Assembly (NCBI GenBank): GCA_021396245.1
Contig: WNYE01000092.1
Coordinates: 100,334-164,333 of the forward strand
Source: Sporothrix humicola
Lineage: Eukaryota > Ascomycota > Sordariomycetes > Ophiostomatales > Ophiostomataceae
Direction: 5' to 3'
Length of the DNA: 64,000 nucleotides
This document shows positions 1 through 9,487 of this stretch, piece after piece (the first letter of the stretch is position 1; every line of letters starts with the position of its first letter). A program made the position numbers and the translations under genes. The notes beneath the pieces are model-generated. The model was not told the DNA's origin. It saw only the letters and a program-made list of their open reading frames with translations, and did no database searches.

Positions 1-1895
1 TTTTTCTCTACAGTCGGAGAGCAGAAAGGCACTGTGCAAATATAGTGTTATAACGTGCAGTTCTGTATGGAAAGCCAGACCAATGGCGAATCACAAAGGG
101 AGAGGCAAAAAAGGGTCTAGAATTCCCGGCTTTGTGCTTTATATGCCATTTCAAGCCACTTTAGGAAAGCTTGGTATGCAACCATGGATGGCTTGGTGTT
201 GGGGGCACTGGGGAGCCTCTTGTGTTCAAGTACATCTTAGGCTATTCTTGCCCACTTTACTTTACTTGAAAACACGGTGGCATATATAACAGTTATTAAT
301 ATCGCATTGCAACCATATAAGCACATACATAATGGTAGCTATTATCAGAAACGTTCTCATAAAGTAGAAAATGTGCACAGTCTAGACCGAGAGCGTACAC
401 CGGGTGGTCAATGTGTTGGAAACGCGGCTGTAAGGATGTGTGGATTTGTGGATTTTGGAGCAGAGACGGATTATCCCGCAAACCCAGTTCCTTTCGAAGT
501 CTTGTCAAAAGTGTCCAAAAGCAATACATACGCAACAGCATAAGACGGCATAACGACGGTGCACATAATATAGTGTAATTTACAGCCTTTGGCGGGCCGT
601 AAACACCGCACAAAATTGATTGACTAGATTGAGGAGAGGACGAGAATCAAAACAGAAGGAGATGTGAAGATCTCGCCATTTTATTTTCCTTGAAAAGAGC
701 GTGCTCAATCAAGACAAGACTTTCATCATTCAGGTATTCCCATTACGTGTTTATGCTTGTTTGTTGACTGGCCACCATCTCACATATTAGCTGTGTGATG
801 CCATATTCACTTAATAAACTCAATACATACCGCACGTCCAACATACAAGCAGAGTAGACTAACTTTAAACAAGCTGCAAACAAATAAACAAGCATGTTCG
901 TGATAAAAATAGACGGTGGCCTGCGGGGATAGAGGAGAACGGGAGAGAATGAAATGGCGAGAACGATCTCAAGGCGTGTTCATATCACACTTGATGGTAT
1001 ATTGCCACGCGTTCATTAACCCCGCTCGGATGCCTCCATTTTCTGATCAAGGTGTCAATAACGCCCTGTTGTCTCCGTATGGTGCTGTGGAGATATTGCC
1101 CAAAGTGGACGTGGAGGAGGGGTTGTGACCGAAAAGTGCGAGGCCAGAGAGGAAACAACGCCGAATCGAAGGACACATCACCGTAAACCCCGACTGGTTC
1201 TGGGATGAAATAGATTGGGGAGGCGGCCCAGACAAACGACGAGCGGAAGACAACAACAATAAAAAAGCGAAGAACGCGGGATGGAATACAAGCGTAGAAG
1301 AGACAACTGGAAAGAAGTAACGATGGTGACTGGAGCTGGGAGAGACACGGCATGAGTTGCCCACGACGTGATTGCCTTGTTTGTACAGGTTTGTGCTCGT
1401 GAATCCGGAAGGGAATCTGAAAGTGAATCTGGAGCAGCCGGGCTCGATATTAGCTTGCGTAGACGATGGTCCCAGAGTCGATTGTGCTCGTAGAGTGTGT
1501 GGCGTTCACGATGTTCCATCCGTGCCTGTGCCTGGGCCTGGGCTTGTGTTGTGTCTTTGTTTTTGCCCGTCGAATGTCTCGGCTCATGCGAACGGCGGGC
1601 TTGTCATTGACTTTGGATGGCGTTGTGGTTGTGTCGACATACTGTGCCTCATGCATGCAACGTCGGTCTTGGTACTGATCTTGATCAAGAACACTTTCGA
1701 GAAGAGCATCCGAACATAAATAAGACCATCATCCTCGACACTTCTTGTCGTTTTTGTTTTCGTCCTCAGCAGCCTCTCAACCAACACATCAAGCTCCAGT
1801 CATCGGTCAGCCTTCAACACTTTTTTTTTTTTTTTGAAAATCACCTCTTTGATCTTGAACCGACTTTCCGTCCAACACCTACTCCACCCGCCAAC
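1..1895. other. Intergenic region, no supported gene
   Basis: I see no open frame with coding character on either strand; the short frames present have no recognisable domain. The right end is the promoter and leader of the secreted repeat-protein gene that starts at 1896, with a TATA-like stretch near 1715 and a run of T residues at about 1821-1837 just before the start codon. Confidence 0.6.
1713..1724 (+). promoter_or_regulatory. TATA-like element upstream of secreted repeat protein
   Basis: The sequence acataaataag lies about 175 bases before the start codon at 1896 and is followed by a pyrimidine-rich leader, as expected of a strongly expressed fungal gene. Assigned by sequence resemblance and position only. 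Confidence 0.3.
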
Positions 1896-3155
1896 ATGAG
1901 AAACCTCCTCGTCACCCTCCTGGCCGCCACGGCCTTCCAGTCCATCGTGGCTGCCCCCGTCGTCGACCCCTCGACCGCCGTCGCTCCCAACGGCCCTCCC
2001 GCCGGCGGCAAGGGCCACGGACACGGCGACAACCACCCCGGCTTCCCCGGCGGTCAAGGCAAGGGCAAGGGCCACGACCACGACGATGACGACGACAACG
2101 ACAACGGCGTCGGCCAGTGGGGCCAACCCCCTCTGGCACCCGCCCCGGCTCCTCCCCAGGCTCCCAAGCAGCCCCAGCCACCCCACAAGGGCAAGGGTGA
2201 CCACCACGAGCGCCGCCAAGCCGACGAGGATGCCGACGACGAGGATGCCGACGACGAGGATGCCGACGACGACACCGCAGATGCCGAGCATAAGGGCAAG
2301 GGCCCCGCCAAGGGTAAGGGCGGCAAGGGCAAGGGTGGCAAGGGAAAGAAGGGTAAGGGCGGCAAGGGTAAGGGTGGTAAGGGTAAGGCCCCTGCCCCTG
2401 GCCCGGCTCCGGCTGCTCCCTCCAAGCGCCAAGAGTCTGATGGCCCTGTTGCCCCCGCTGCCCCTGCCGCTCCGGGCGCTCCCGCTGAGGGTGAGGGCCA
2501 CGGCCACAAGGGCAAGGGAGGCGAGCACAAGGGCAAGGGTGGCCACAAGGGAAAGGGCGGCAAGGGTAAGGGTGAGGGTGCTGGTGAGGGTGCTGCCCCT
2601 GGTGAAGGTGCCGCACCCAGCTGGCCCGGCGCTCCCGGTGCCGGCGCTCCCGGTACTCCCGGCGCTGGTGCCGGTGCCCCAGCCCCGCCCACTGGCCCCC
2701 TGGCCCCCGAGGCGCCCACCAAGCGCCAGGCCGACGACAACGACGACGACGAGGATGATGAGGACGACAGCGCCGAGGACAGCCACAAGGGCAAGGGCGG
2801 TCCGGGTGGCCTGAAGGGCAAGGGCGGCAAGGGCAAGGGCGCTGGTGCTCCTGGCGCCGGAAAGGGTAAGGGCCACAAGGGTAAGGGCGGTAAGGGCAAG
2901 GGCGAGGGTGCAGGTGCTCCCGGCGCTCCTTCCACTCCTTCCGCTCCTGGCGCTGGCGCTCCTCCTGCCCCCAAGGCCCCGGCCAAGCGCGACGATGCTC
3001 CTGCCGCCACCGACGACGCCGAGCACAAGGGCAAGGGCGGCAAGCACCACAAGGGCGGTAAGGGTGGCAAGCACCACAAGGGAAAGGGTGGCAAGGGCAA
3101 GGGCGAGGGTGAGGGTGCTCCCGGCCCCCAGGGTCCTCCCCAGGGCCCGCAGTAA
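1896..3155 (+). CDS. Secreted KGKG/acidic/AP-block repeat protein with Kex2-type sites
   Basis: No family recognised. The first methionine of the coding-like part is at 1896 (context ccaacATG), giving 419 residues. Residues 1-20 form a clear signal peptide ending IVAA before PVVDP. The rest is almost entirely low complexity: Asp/Glu-rich blocks (62-69, 109-127, 278-296), Lys-Gly blocks built of KGKGG with His-Lys variants (98-101, 133-164, 205-226, 298-336, 378-403) and Ala-Pro-Gly linkers. Dibasic sites RR at 106-107 and KR at 177-178, 276-277 and 364-365 are followed by Gln or Asp and precede each acidic block, so the chain reads as repeated units of acidic block, cationic block, AP linker. 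This layout resembles Kex2-processed repeat proteins (KEPs) of fungi; that the sites are cleaved is inference. The TAA at 3153-3155 overlaps a GTAAGT donor, so the C terminus is uncertain: a spliced form would run to 3288. The high antisense coding potential is a composition effect. Confidence 0.8.
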   Translation: MRNLLVTLLAATAFQSIVAAPVVDPSTAVAPNGPPAGGKGHGHGDNHPGFPGGQGKGKGHDHDDDDDNDNGVGQWGQPPLAPAPAPPQAPKQPQPPHKGKGDHHERRQADEDADDEDADDEDADDDTADAEHKGKGPAKGKGGKGKGGKGKKGKGGKGKGGKGKAPAPGPAPAAPSKRQESDGPVAPAAPAAPGAPAEGEGHGHKGKGGEHKGKGGHKGKGGKGKGEGAGEGAAPGEGAAPSWPGAPGAGAPGTPGAGAGAPAPPTGPLAPEAPTKRQADDNDDDEDDEDDSAEDSHKGKGGPGGLKGKGGKGKGAGAPGAGKGKGHKGKGGKGKGEGAGAPGAPSTPSAPGAGAPPAPKAPAKRDDAPAATDDAEHKGKGGKHHKGGKGGKHHKGKGGKGKGEGEGAPGPQGPPQGPQ

Positions 3156-3203
3156 GTGCTGTCCGGCAAGTCTGACAGCCTACTAAGCACGTCGCCTTGA
3201 CAG
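3152..3203 (+). other. Candidate terminal intron overlapping the stop codon
   Basis: Position 3152 begins GTAAGT, a TACTAAG branch-like site lies at 3181-3187, and TTGACAG ends at 3203, a complete 52-nt fungal intron. Removing it replaces the last Gln with His and adds 27 residues ending at a TGA at 3286-3288. The added tail is strongly hydrophobic in its first part. It could equally be a 3' untranslated intron that is spliced from only some transcripts. Confidence 0.45.
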
Positions 3204-3554
3204 TGCATTTTCTCTTTCCTCTTTTCCTATTCTTTTCTTCACTTTCTTGTATCTATTGTGCGAACATATTTCGTGCCGTCTCTCTTGAGGTGGCGGCTGG
3301 ACTTGGCCGTCGCCATCTCTTATGGTATTGGTCGGTCCAGCCTTTTTTTGAGCTCTCTCTTATTTTTTTTCCTTTTCTCTTTACTTTTACAACTATAAAA
3401 ACGTCGTGTCTGTTTCACACTCTGTACATATGCACGTGCAATTGATCTTGGATGATGTTTGCTTATATTTATGTCGATGCGTGGTGTGATATACTACAAA
3501 CTACAGTATCAGAGCAACCGATGTACACTCCCTCCGGTCGTCGAGAGACTACGC

Positions 3555-3877
3555 TTATTTCTTTGAAGTCAGCGAGTCCTTGATGTCGTTGAGCTTCGAC
3601 CCCAGAAACTCGCCGGGGTTTGCCGCCTTGCCCGTGGGGGCCGCGTCGTCTGGCAGGATCGAGCCGCCCGTCTCGCCGACGTGATGGACCTTTTTAAAGT
3701 CTTTGGGGTCGGCCTACACAGTTAGCGGGGAAAATCAGGGAATCAGGGAATCAGGGAATCAGTCTTGAAGAGAAGTCAGTCTGGATTGCTTGGGCAGAGA
3801 CCTACCTGCGCCTCGTGCTCGGCGGCGTCGACGAGGTCGTGGCCCTCGAGCACAGCTTCGTCGGAAAGACCGCTCAT
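3555..3877 (-). CDS. Small conserved-looking acidic/basic protein, 76 residues
   Basis: Two exons on the minus strand: 3877-3806 (24 codons, ending CAG before GTAGGT) and 3713-3555 (52 codons plus TAA), joined in phase 0 across a 92-nt intron ending TGTAG. The predicted 76-residue protein starts MSGLSDEAVLEGHDLVDAAE and ends KDSLTSKK. It is hydrophilic, has no signal peptide or membrane segment, and carries a Gly/Pro-rich middle (GETGGSILPDD) followed by a short helix-prone C terminus. I do not recognise the family and assign no function. The gene is supported by clean splice sites, GC-rich codon use like its neighbours, and coding character across the junction. It is convergent with the secreted repeat-protein gene. 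Confidence 0.7.
3733..3762. repeat. 8-bp tandem repeat (aatcaggg, 3.75 copies) in an intron
   Basis: Three exact copies of aatcaggg followed by aatcag lie inside the single intron of the small-protein gene. The intron would change length with copy number; no function is implied. Confidence 0.85.
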
Positions 3878-4700
3878 TTTTGGATGTTGGTTTGTGGTGG
3901 TGGCTATGTGAAGATACAGATGTGGGATGTCGAGGTATTTGGTGGATGCCGGTGAATTGATGGTCAGGAACGTGTCAAGAAATGTGTGGAATGCAGGGGA
4001 AAGAGAACACCAAAAGAGAACACCAAAAGAGAACATCAGAAGAGAACATCAGAGAACACCAGGGCATTGCTGCCTTTTATCCTGCCCTCTGCCCACACCA
4101 TCCATCACTCACCCCCGCACGATTCCGTCTGTCTTAATCTTCGCCACTGTCGTCATCTCCGTTTGTCCTCAGAAAACGTACGACGTGTGCATGTCTGGAA
4201 TACACCTCAATGGGTTGCACGTATCGCACAATGTCGTGTGACTGACACAAAGAGCTATAGCATCCCTTGCCTGGGAGGCAAGCTCGGCAAGATAGACTGG
4301 TTAGCTGTGGTCAGGTGAGGGGAGACGGCAAGGGTTTAATTGGCACTGTACCATAAGGCCAATGTTTGCAGTTATCAAATAGTGCATTTACGTTAGCGTT
4401 ACTGTGAGTCTAGTTTAACTAACAGCTCTCTTGACACCTTGTTGCAAAAGATAGTGGCATCTTTGCACGAATAAGGAATTGCGCTTGGGGTGTAGAAAGG
4501 AAAGCAAATGGGGATAAAGATGTTGTATCTTTGTGTGTCATGTTGGTTTTATTCTTTTTGTTTTCCACATAATTTATTTCGATTTACTTCAATTTGTTTT
4601 CGTGCGAAAAACAAAGATAATTTGAAAAAATATGTTCTGCTCTTTATTCATCTAGTGTAAATAAATATAAAAATAAGTCATTTGACCCAGAACTCATGAT
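3878..4700. other. Intergenic, no supported gene
   Basis: Upstream of the small-protein gene and downstream of the PY-motif protein gene. It holds a run of imperfect AGAGAACAYCAAA repeats at 4002-4060 and an AT-rich section near 4540-4690, probably the 3' end of the gene to its right. No coding frame is convincing. Confidence 0.6.
4002..4060. repeat. Imperfect 10-13 bp direct repeats (agagaacaccaaa)
   Basis: Five successive copies of agagaaca(c/t)c with variable spacers lie 125-183 bases upstream of the small-protein start codon at 3877. They may be promoter repeats or simple slippage products. Confidence 0.8.
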
Positions 4701-5525
4701 CTACTGCGTACTGCTGTCTGCCCTCGGTACTCCCGCTCCTATGCCCATGGCCGACCCTCGTGCATACGTCGGCGGCACTTCCCCAACACCGCCCACCATC
4801 AGCTCCTCGCGGCCCTCAATCATCGTGTACGACGGCAGCGCATTGTCCGGCGCCGCCTCGTTCCACGTGCCCAGCGTGTCGGCGTCTTCGGCGGGCAGGT
4901 TGAGCCGCGTCGCCAGCTGGGCCAGCTGCGCCGAGTATTCTCGCAGAAGCTCCTCGCCTTCTCTCAACCACTCGACCAGCTGGCCCCGCCGCTGCATGAC
5001 GTCATCGCGGACGGCGGTGCTGTAGCCGGGGACCTCGGAGGGTCCGTAGGGCGGCAGGGTGTTGTCGACGATGCTTGCGTAGGAGGGGATGTCGGGAGAG
5101 GAGGCGTCGGCGGCCGGAGGAGGACTTGACGTAGATGGTTGCGGCGGCTGGGGCTGGGACTGTGCGCTAAATGCGGGCGGCGGCGAGATCGTGCGGGCGG
5201 GTGCAGAAGTAGGAGGCGGGAGTGGTGGACTCGTCGTCTCGGACGACTCTCCTGATCCTCCTGATCCTGCTGGAGGCCCCGTACTCAGAGTCGGCAGGCC
5301 TGCCGGGACGGTCGCCAGAGCTTCGTCGTCGGCCTGTCCGCCCAGCGAGCCCTGGCCGCCATAGCGTTGCAGCCACAGGTTGTGTTCTCGGAGAGACGCC
5401 CGCAGGTGGTCGAGCTCGGCGGCGAGCGACGGCGTCAGTCGCTTCAGGTCATTGTAGGCCGTCTGGTCGTCGATCGTGTCGGTTTCGGGGTCGGCGGCAG
5501 CCGTTGCTGCGTTTTCTGTCGACAT
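4701..5525 (-). CDS. Coiled-coil protein with PY motifs, function unknown
   Basis: A single-exon frame of 274 residues starting with ATG at 5525. Two helix-rich parts flank a Pro/Ser-rich disordered centre: residues about 22-56 (LKRLTPSLAAELDHLRASLR) and about 170-210 (QLVEWLREGEELLREYSAQL), both with heptad-like Leu spacing. Short WW-ligand-like motifs occur at 157-160 (LPPY), 230-233 (LPSY) and 251-254 (PPTY), with IPSY at 146-149. LPxY and PPxY motifs are known ligands of the WW domains of Rsp5/NEDD4-type ubiquitin ligases, so an adaptor or substrate role is possible but is inference. No signal peptide or membrane segment. I do not recognise the family. It is divergent from the TFIP11-like gene, with 552 bases between the two start codons. 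Confidence 0.75.
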   Translation of the reverse strand: MSTENAATAAADPETDTIDDQTAYNDLKRLTPSLAAELDHLRASLREHNLWLQRYGGQGSLGGQADDEALATVPAGLPTLSTGPPAGSGGSGESSETTSPPLPPPTSAPARTISPPPAFSAQSQPQPPQPSTSSPPPAADASSPDIPSYASIVDNTLPPYGPSEVPGYSTAVRDDVMQRRGQLVEWLREGEELLREYSAQLAQLATRLNLPAEDADTLGTWNEAAPDNALPSYTMIEGREELMVGGVGEVPPTYARGSAMGIGAGVPRADSSTQ

Positions 5526-6077
5526 TTTGTGATGTTAAGGAAGAAAGACGGAAAGAAGGCGTTGGGAGACGACAAGGCTGCGACTTTGTGCTGTCTAAAC
5601 AGTGAACCCCCACCACAGTGGCGTTAGCGCACGGCTGCGCCTCGCTGCAGCGCCGAGACTGCCTGAGCTGGGTTTGTAACTGCCGTGAGATGTCAGCTTC
5701 AGTGATTACCACAATTCCCATTCGTAATCAACACGTCGAAGGGCGTGGATGTCGGGATATTGATGTGATAAATTCTGTTATGTAATCTATCGCATTTTTG
5801 CATTTTATTTTCATTTGCAACTTGGTATTCAGATGGAGGGGAAATAACTACCAAGCTTAATGCAGTGCATTCTTGACATGTGAGGCTCTGTTCCTGATTA
5901 CATAACCCTGACATGCGATAAGATAACGCGTTTTGGCCAGCAGCAATCGCGCCTTCCAAAACCCGCTAAAAATTTCCCGGCGCAGGCACAAGGCACCAGT
6001 CTCGAGCTTCCACAACAAAGTTGACGACGTCAACAACACCCCGACTACGTTGTTCTCTCAACAACACAACCACCGCC
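5526..6077. other. Divergent intergenic promoter region
   Basis: The shared upstream region of the PY-motif protein (minus) and the TFIP11-like gene (plus). AT-rich centre at about 5700-5940. I see no gene and no motif that I would defend. Confidence 0.6.
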
Positions 6078-9000
6078 ATGGACTTCTCCCCACCCCCCAA
6101 CATGTCCAAGGGCACGGCCGGCGCGGACGCGTACTCGTCGTCGGACAGCGGGTCGGACGACGACAGCAACGCGTACCGGATGCCGTCGACCAGCAACACG
6201 GGTTTGGAGGAGAGCGAGTTTGGCGACTACAACCCACGAAAGAGACGACGAACGGGCCGCAACGCCAAAGAGAGCGCGGCGCTCGGCATCTTTGGGAGCG
6301 ACAGCGAGGACGACCATACACAGCGGCGGTGGAAGCAGCGGCAGCCGCTGCGAAAACAAGGCATGTCGTTTGTCGCGAGCGGGAAGAAGGAAGGCGGAGA
6401 GGCCAAGGAGGAGGACGATGACGACGATGAAGACGAGGAGGATAACAAGGATGCCTCCAGCGAAGAAGACGGCCGGTTCGGCCTGAGTAGCTCGGCGAAG
6501 CGAGCTGCCGGCGTTGAGGGAGACGACTACGAAAAGCCCGACGACGAAGAAGACGACTACGATGATGAGGCGACGCCAGGCATTGGACTGGGGTTTGGGG
6601 GAACTGGAGGGCCAGGGTCGAGCGCGAAGGCAGGCGGCGGTCTCGGGTTCGTGCTAGCGTCCTTCCAGAGCAGTCGCGACAAGAAGAACGACTACAAGAA
6701 CAAGAACGGCAACAATCGACGACCCCCTCCATCGTTCCAAGCCGCGAGCTCCTCGACCTACGACGATGATCTTTCCACGAATGTTGACACCTCCAACCCC
6801 CTCGGCCAAGGCTTTGTTCCGTCGTCGGCCTACGATCCTGTCCTGCGTCCACAAGGCCCTCGGGGCCAAGCAACAGCAAAAGAACCGCCCGTCGTGGCGC
6901 GACCGAGCGCCTTTTCCAAATCAGGGCGAGGCGGTGGCGGCGGAAGCACCTACAACTCCAAGTCGTTTGGCGCCCGCATGATGGCCAAGATGGGCTTTGT
7001 CGAGGGCCAGGGTCTGGGTACAGAGGGCCAGGGCCGCAACATTATTATCGAGGCCAACTTGCGGCCGCAAGGTGTCGGTCTCGGCGCCGTGCGCGAAAAG
7101 TCGGAAAAGGAGCGCCAGGAGGAGAAGCGGCAGGCCCGGTTGAGGGGCGAAGAAGTCGTCGACTCGGAAGAGGAGGAGCGCAAGGTCAAGGCGGCTGCGG
7201 CGGCCCGGCGCAAAAAGGCGCTGGCGAGCGGTGCCAGCGGCGGCAGCAACAGCGGCACGAGCACCCCGCGCCGGCCCAAGAAAAAGTACATGACGATGGA
7301 CGAGGTCAGGCGAGCGGCGCCGGGACTGCACATTCCGGAGGCTTTTACGCCGATCCTGGACATGACCGGGCCGGGCAAGAGACTCTTGACATCCTCATCT
7401 GGACTCATGACACCGACAAGCGGCGCGGCTGCAGGGTCACCCTTTGTTGCTGGCACACCCGCCAGCGAAGAGACCGCTGAGCAGGCGGAGTCGCGCAAAC
7501 TGGCCCGCCGTGCGCAGAGCGACTTTATGGCCATTCTCGAGGAGTGGCAGAGCCTGCAGAACCGCAAAGCCTTTGCCGAGCTGCAGGCCCAACAGGCACG
7601 GCAAGAACTGGCGGAGATTGATGGCAATCTGCAAGCACACACGGCCATAACGGGCGCGTTTTCGAAACTATCAATGAAGCCGGAGGATACGGAAAATGAA
7701 AACGAAAACGACTCCATGGACACAAACGATACCATTGTTACCGGTGACGACAACAACACGTGGCGAGCCCAATGGGACCGCACGGTTGCCCAGCTGCAGA
7801 CGGCCGCCGAGACCATCCCGCCGGCTTCCTTAACAGAAATGAAGGACACACTGGCCGACATCAGTGTGGCCGCCCTGCATCCTCTGTTGAAGAAAGCCGT
7901 GGAGGACTGGCAGCCGCTCAAGGATCCGTACCAGCATCTGGTCGATGGCTTGCAGTCCATCCAGGGCCTGCTCGGGTTCGGACCGGATGCTGCCGCCCGA
8001 AATTTGTTGGAGTCAAACGATCCCGACCACCACAACCCTTTTGCCTACCGCAAACACAAGTCCGCGACGGCCACGCCCTACGAGGCCATGATCTACACGC
8101 TGTGGCTGCCGCACGTCTCGGCAGCCGTGCGCACATGGGACGTGGTCCACGACACAGACAGCATGCTGGCGCTGTACGAGGCCTGGCTGCCCGTGCTGCC
8201 CGAGTTTGTGCGCGTCCAGCTGCTCGAGCAGGACATTGTGCGCCGGCTAGACGAGGCCGTCTCAAAGTGGGAGCCGAAACGGCGCCGCCAAAACGCGCAG
8301 AGCCAAAACCTGCCTCATCTGTGGTTGTTTCCCTGGCTGCCGTACCTGCCGGCGCGCCATTTGGACCCGTCGTCCGCCGACGGCCTTGTGGTCCAGGTCA
8401 AGCGCAAGTTCCGGCAGTTGATTGATGTCTGGGAATTCTACCGCGGCGTCGTGCCCGGTCTCAAGCAATGGAAGGCCGTCTTACGGCCTTCTTCGTCTAT
8501 CAGCAGGTCGTCGTCCCGCGACCAGTGGCGCCCGCTGGTCATGTCTCACGTGCTGCCGAGCATGGCCCGCTATGTGCGCGCGCAGTTCCGCGTCGACCCG
8601 CGCGACCAGGGCCCGTACCTGGAAGTGGTGACGGGCGAGTTCCAGTGGCTGGCGCTGCTGGCGCCGGAGATGGTGGGCGAGGTTATGGTGGCGGAGCTGT
8701 TTCCCATGTGGCGAGAAACGCTGTACCATTTGCTGACAGACCCGGCCGAGTCGCTCTCCAACATTGCGCAGTGGTTCCAGTGGTGGACAGACGAGGTGTT
8801 CCCTGAGTCGATCCAGCGTCTTCCGTCCGTTGCGGCCGAATTTGAGCGCGGGTTGGGCATGATCAACGAGGCACTCGACATTGGACTTGTCGGCGATGTC
8901 TACGATGCCGACCGGGTCCGGCAGTTTTTGGCGCCGCCGAGCAAAGGACCTGCCCTCAAGTCCTCGTCGTCATCGCGTCATAATGGTCACAGTCGACACC

Positions 9001-9323
9001 ACCACAGCCATCGGGACCGCCGCGACGACAAAGAAAAAGAGAAGCCTTCGGCTCCTCCTCCAGCCGAAAACGAAGAAATGTCGATCCGGCACTACGTCGA
9101 GGAGTGGTGCGAGTCCAACGACCTGCAATTTATCCCCGAGCGGAAGAAAGTGCACGCCGAGGGCCGGCCTCTGTACCGACTCACGTCGAGAGGCGACGGC
9201 CGCGGCGGCGTGCTGGCCTACTTCAAGGGCGTCAGACTCTACGCGGAGACCAAAAAGGGCCCCGTCGAGATCCGGGTCGACCGCGAAGACGACTGGACGA
9301 AACTGCTGGCAATGGCGCAGTGA
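6078..9323 (+). CDS. ntr1: G-patch splicing factor, TFIP11/Ntr1 (Spp382) family
   Basis: Single exon, 1081 residues. ATG at 6078 is chosen because its context caccgccATGg is good and the open frame upstream lacks coding character. Family role: the Ntr1/TFIP11 G-patch protein activates the DEAH helicase Prp43 to release the intron lariat and disassemble the post-catalytic spliceosome in the nucleus. Seen here: an acidic, Ser-rich N terminus with a basic NLS-like RKRRR near residue 56, acidic stretches to about 180, then a G-patch at about 293-338 (GARMMAKMGFVEGQGLG, PQGVGLGA). A helical region at about 480-560 and the long GCFC-type region at about 590-950 follow. The C-terminal segment (YVEEWCESNDLQFIPERKK to VDREDDWTKLL) matches the small end domain of TFIP11 proteins. 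A poly-charged insert with His/Arg repeats sits near 975-1000. The gene converges on the alpha/beta hydrolase gene with only 164 bases between the stops. Confidence 0.93.
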   Translation: MDFSPPPNMSKGTAGADAYSSSDSGSDDDSNAYRMPSTSNTGLEESEFGDYNPRKRRRTGRNAKESAALGIFGSDSEDDHTQRRWKQRQPLRKQGMSFVASGKKEGGEAKEEDDDDDEDEEDNKDASSEEDGRFGLSSSAKRAAGVEGDDYEKPDDEEDDYDDEATPGIGLGFGGTGGPGSSAKAGGGLGFVLASFQSSRDKKNDYKNKNGNNRRPPPSFQAASSSTYDDDLSTNVDTSNPLGQGFVPSSAYDPVLRPQGPRGQATAKEPPVVARPSAFSKSGRGGGGGSTYNSKSFGARMMAKMGFVEGQGLGTEGQGRNIIIEANLRPQGVGLGAVREKSEKERQEEKRQARLRGEEVVDSEEEERKVKAAAAARRKKALASGASGGSNSGTSTPRRPKKKYMTMDEVRRAAPGLHIPEAFTPILDMTGPGKRLLTSSSGLMTPTSGAAAGSPFVAGTPASEETAEQAESRKLARRAQSDFMAILEEWQSLQNRKAFAELQAQQARQELAEIDGNLQAHTAITGAFSKLSMKPEDTENENENDSMDTNDTIVTGDDNNTWRAQWDRTVAQLQTAAETIPPASLTEMKDTLADISVAALHPLLKKAVEDWQPLKDPYQHLVDGLQSIQGLLGFGPDAAARNLLESNDPDHHNPFAYRKHKSATATPYEAMIYTLWLPHVSAAVRTWDVVHDTDSMLALYEAWLPVLPEFVRVQLLEQDIVRRLDEAVSKWEPKRRRQNAQSQNLPHLWLFPWLPYLPARHLDPSSADGLVVQVKRKFRQLIDVWEFYRGVVPGLKQWKAVLRPSSSISRSSSRDQWRPLVMSHVLPSMARYVRAQFRVDPRDQGPYLEVVTGEFQWLALLAPEMVGEVMVAELFPMWRETLYHLLTDPAESLSNIAQWFQWWTDEVFPESIQRLPSVAAEFERGLGMINEALDIGLVGDVYDADRVRQFLAPPSKGPALKSSSSSRHNGHSRHHHSHRDRRDDKEKEKPSAPPPAENEEMSIRHYVEEWCESNDLQFIPERKKVHAEGRPLYRLTSRGDGRGGVLAYFKGVRLYAETKKGPVEIRVDREDDWTKLLAMAQ

Positions 9324-9487
9324 CGGGACAACACTCAAGATACCAACAAAGTATATACCAAGAAACGAAATACACAGACGAAATACATTGCATTCTATCA
9401 ACCTTATGAAATGAAAACCGTGACCAGCAGGACAAGAATCAGAAAGAAAGAGAAAAAAAAGAAGAAACGATAGACACCATCTACCAG

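Noticed and set aside
1800..3077. Long open frames antisense to the KGKG secreted protein (about 425 and 384 codons)
   Set aside because: They mirror the low-complexity GC-rich sense sequence, have no start context or domain, and read as Leu/Ala/Gly or Pro/Leu runs only.
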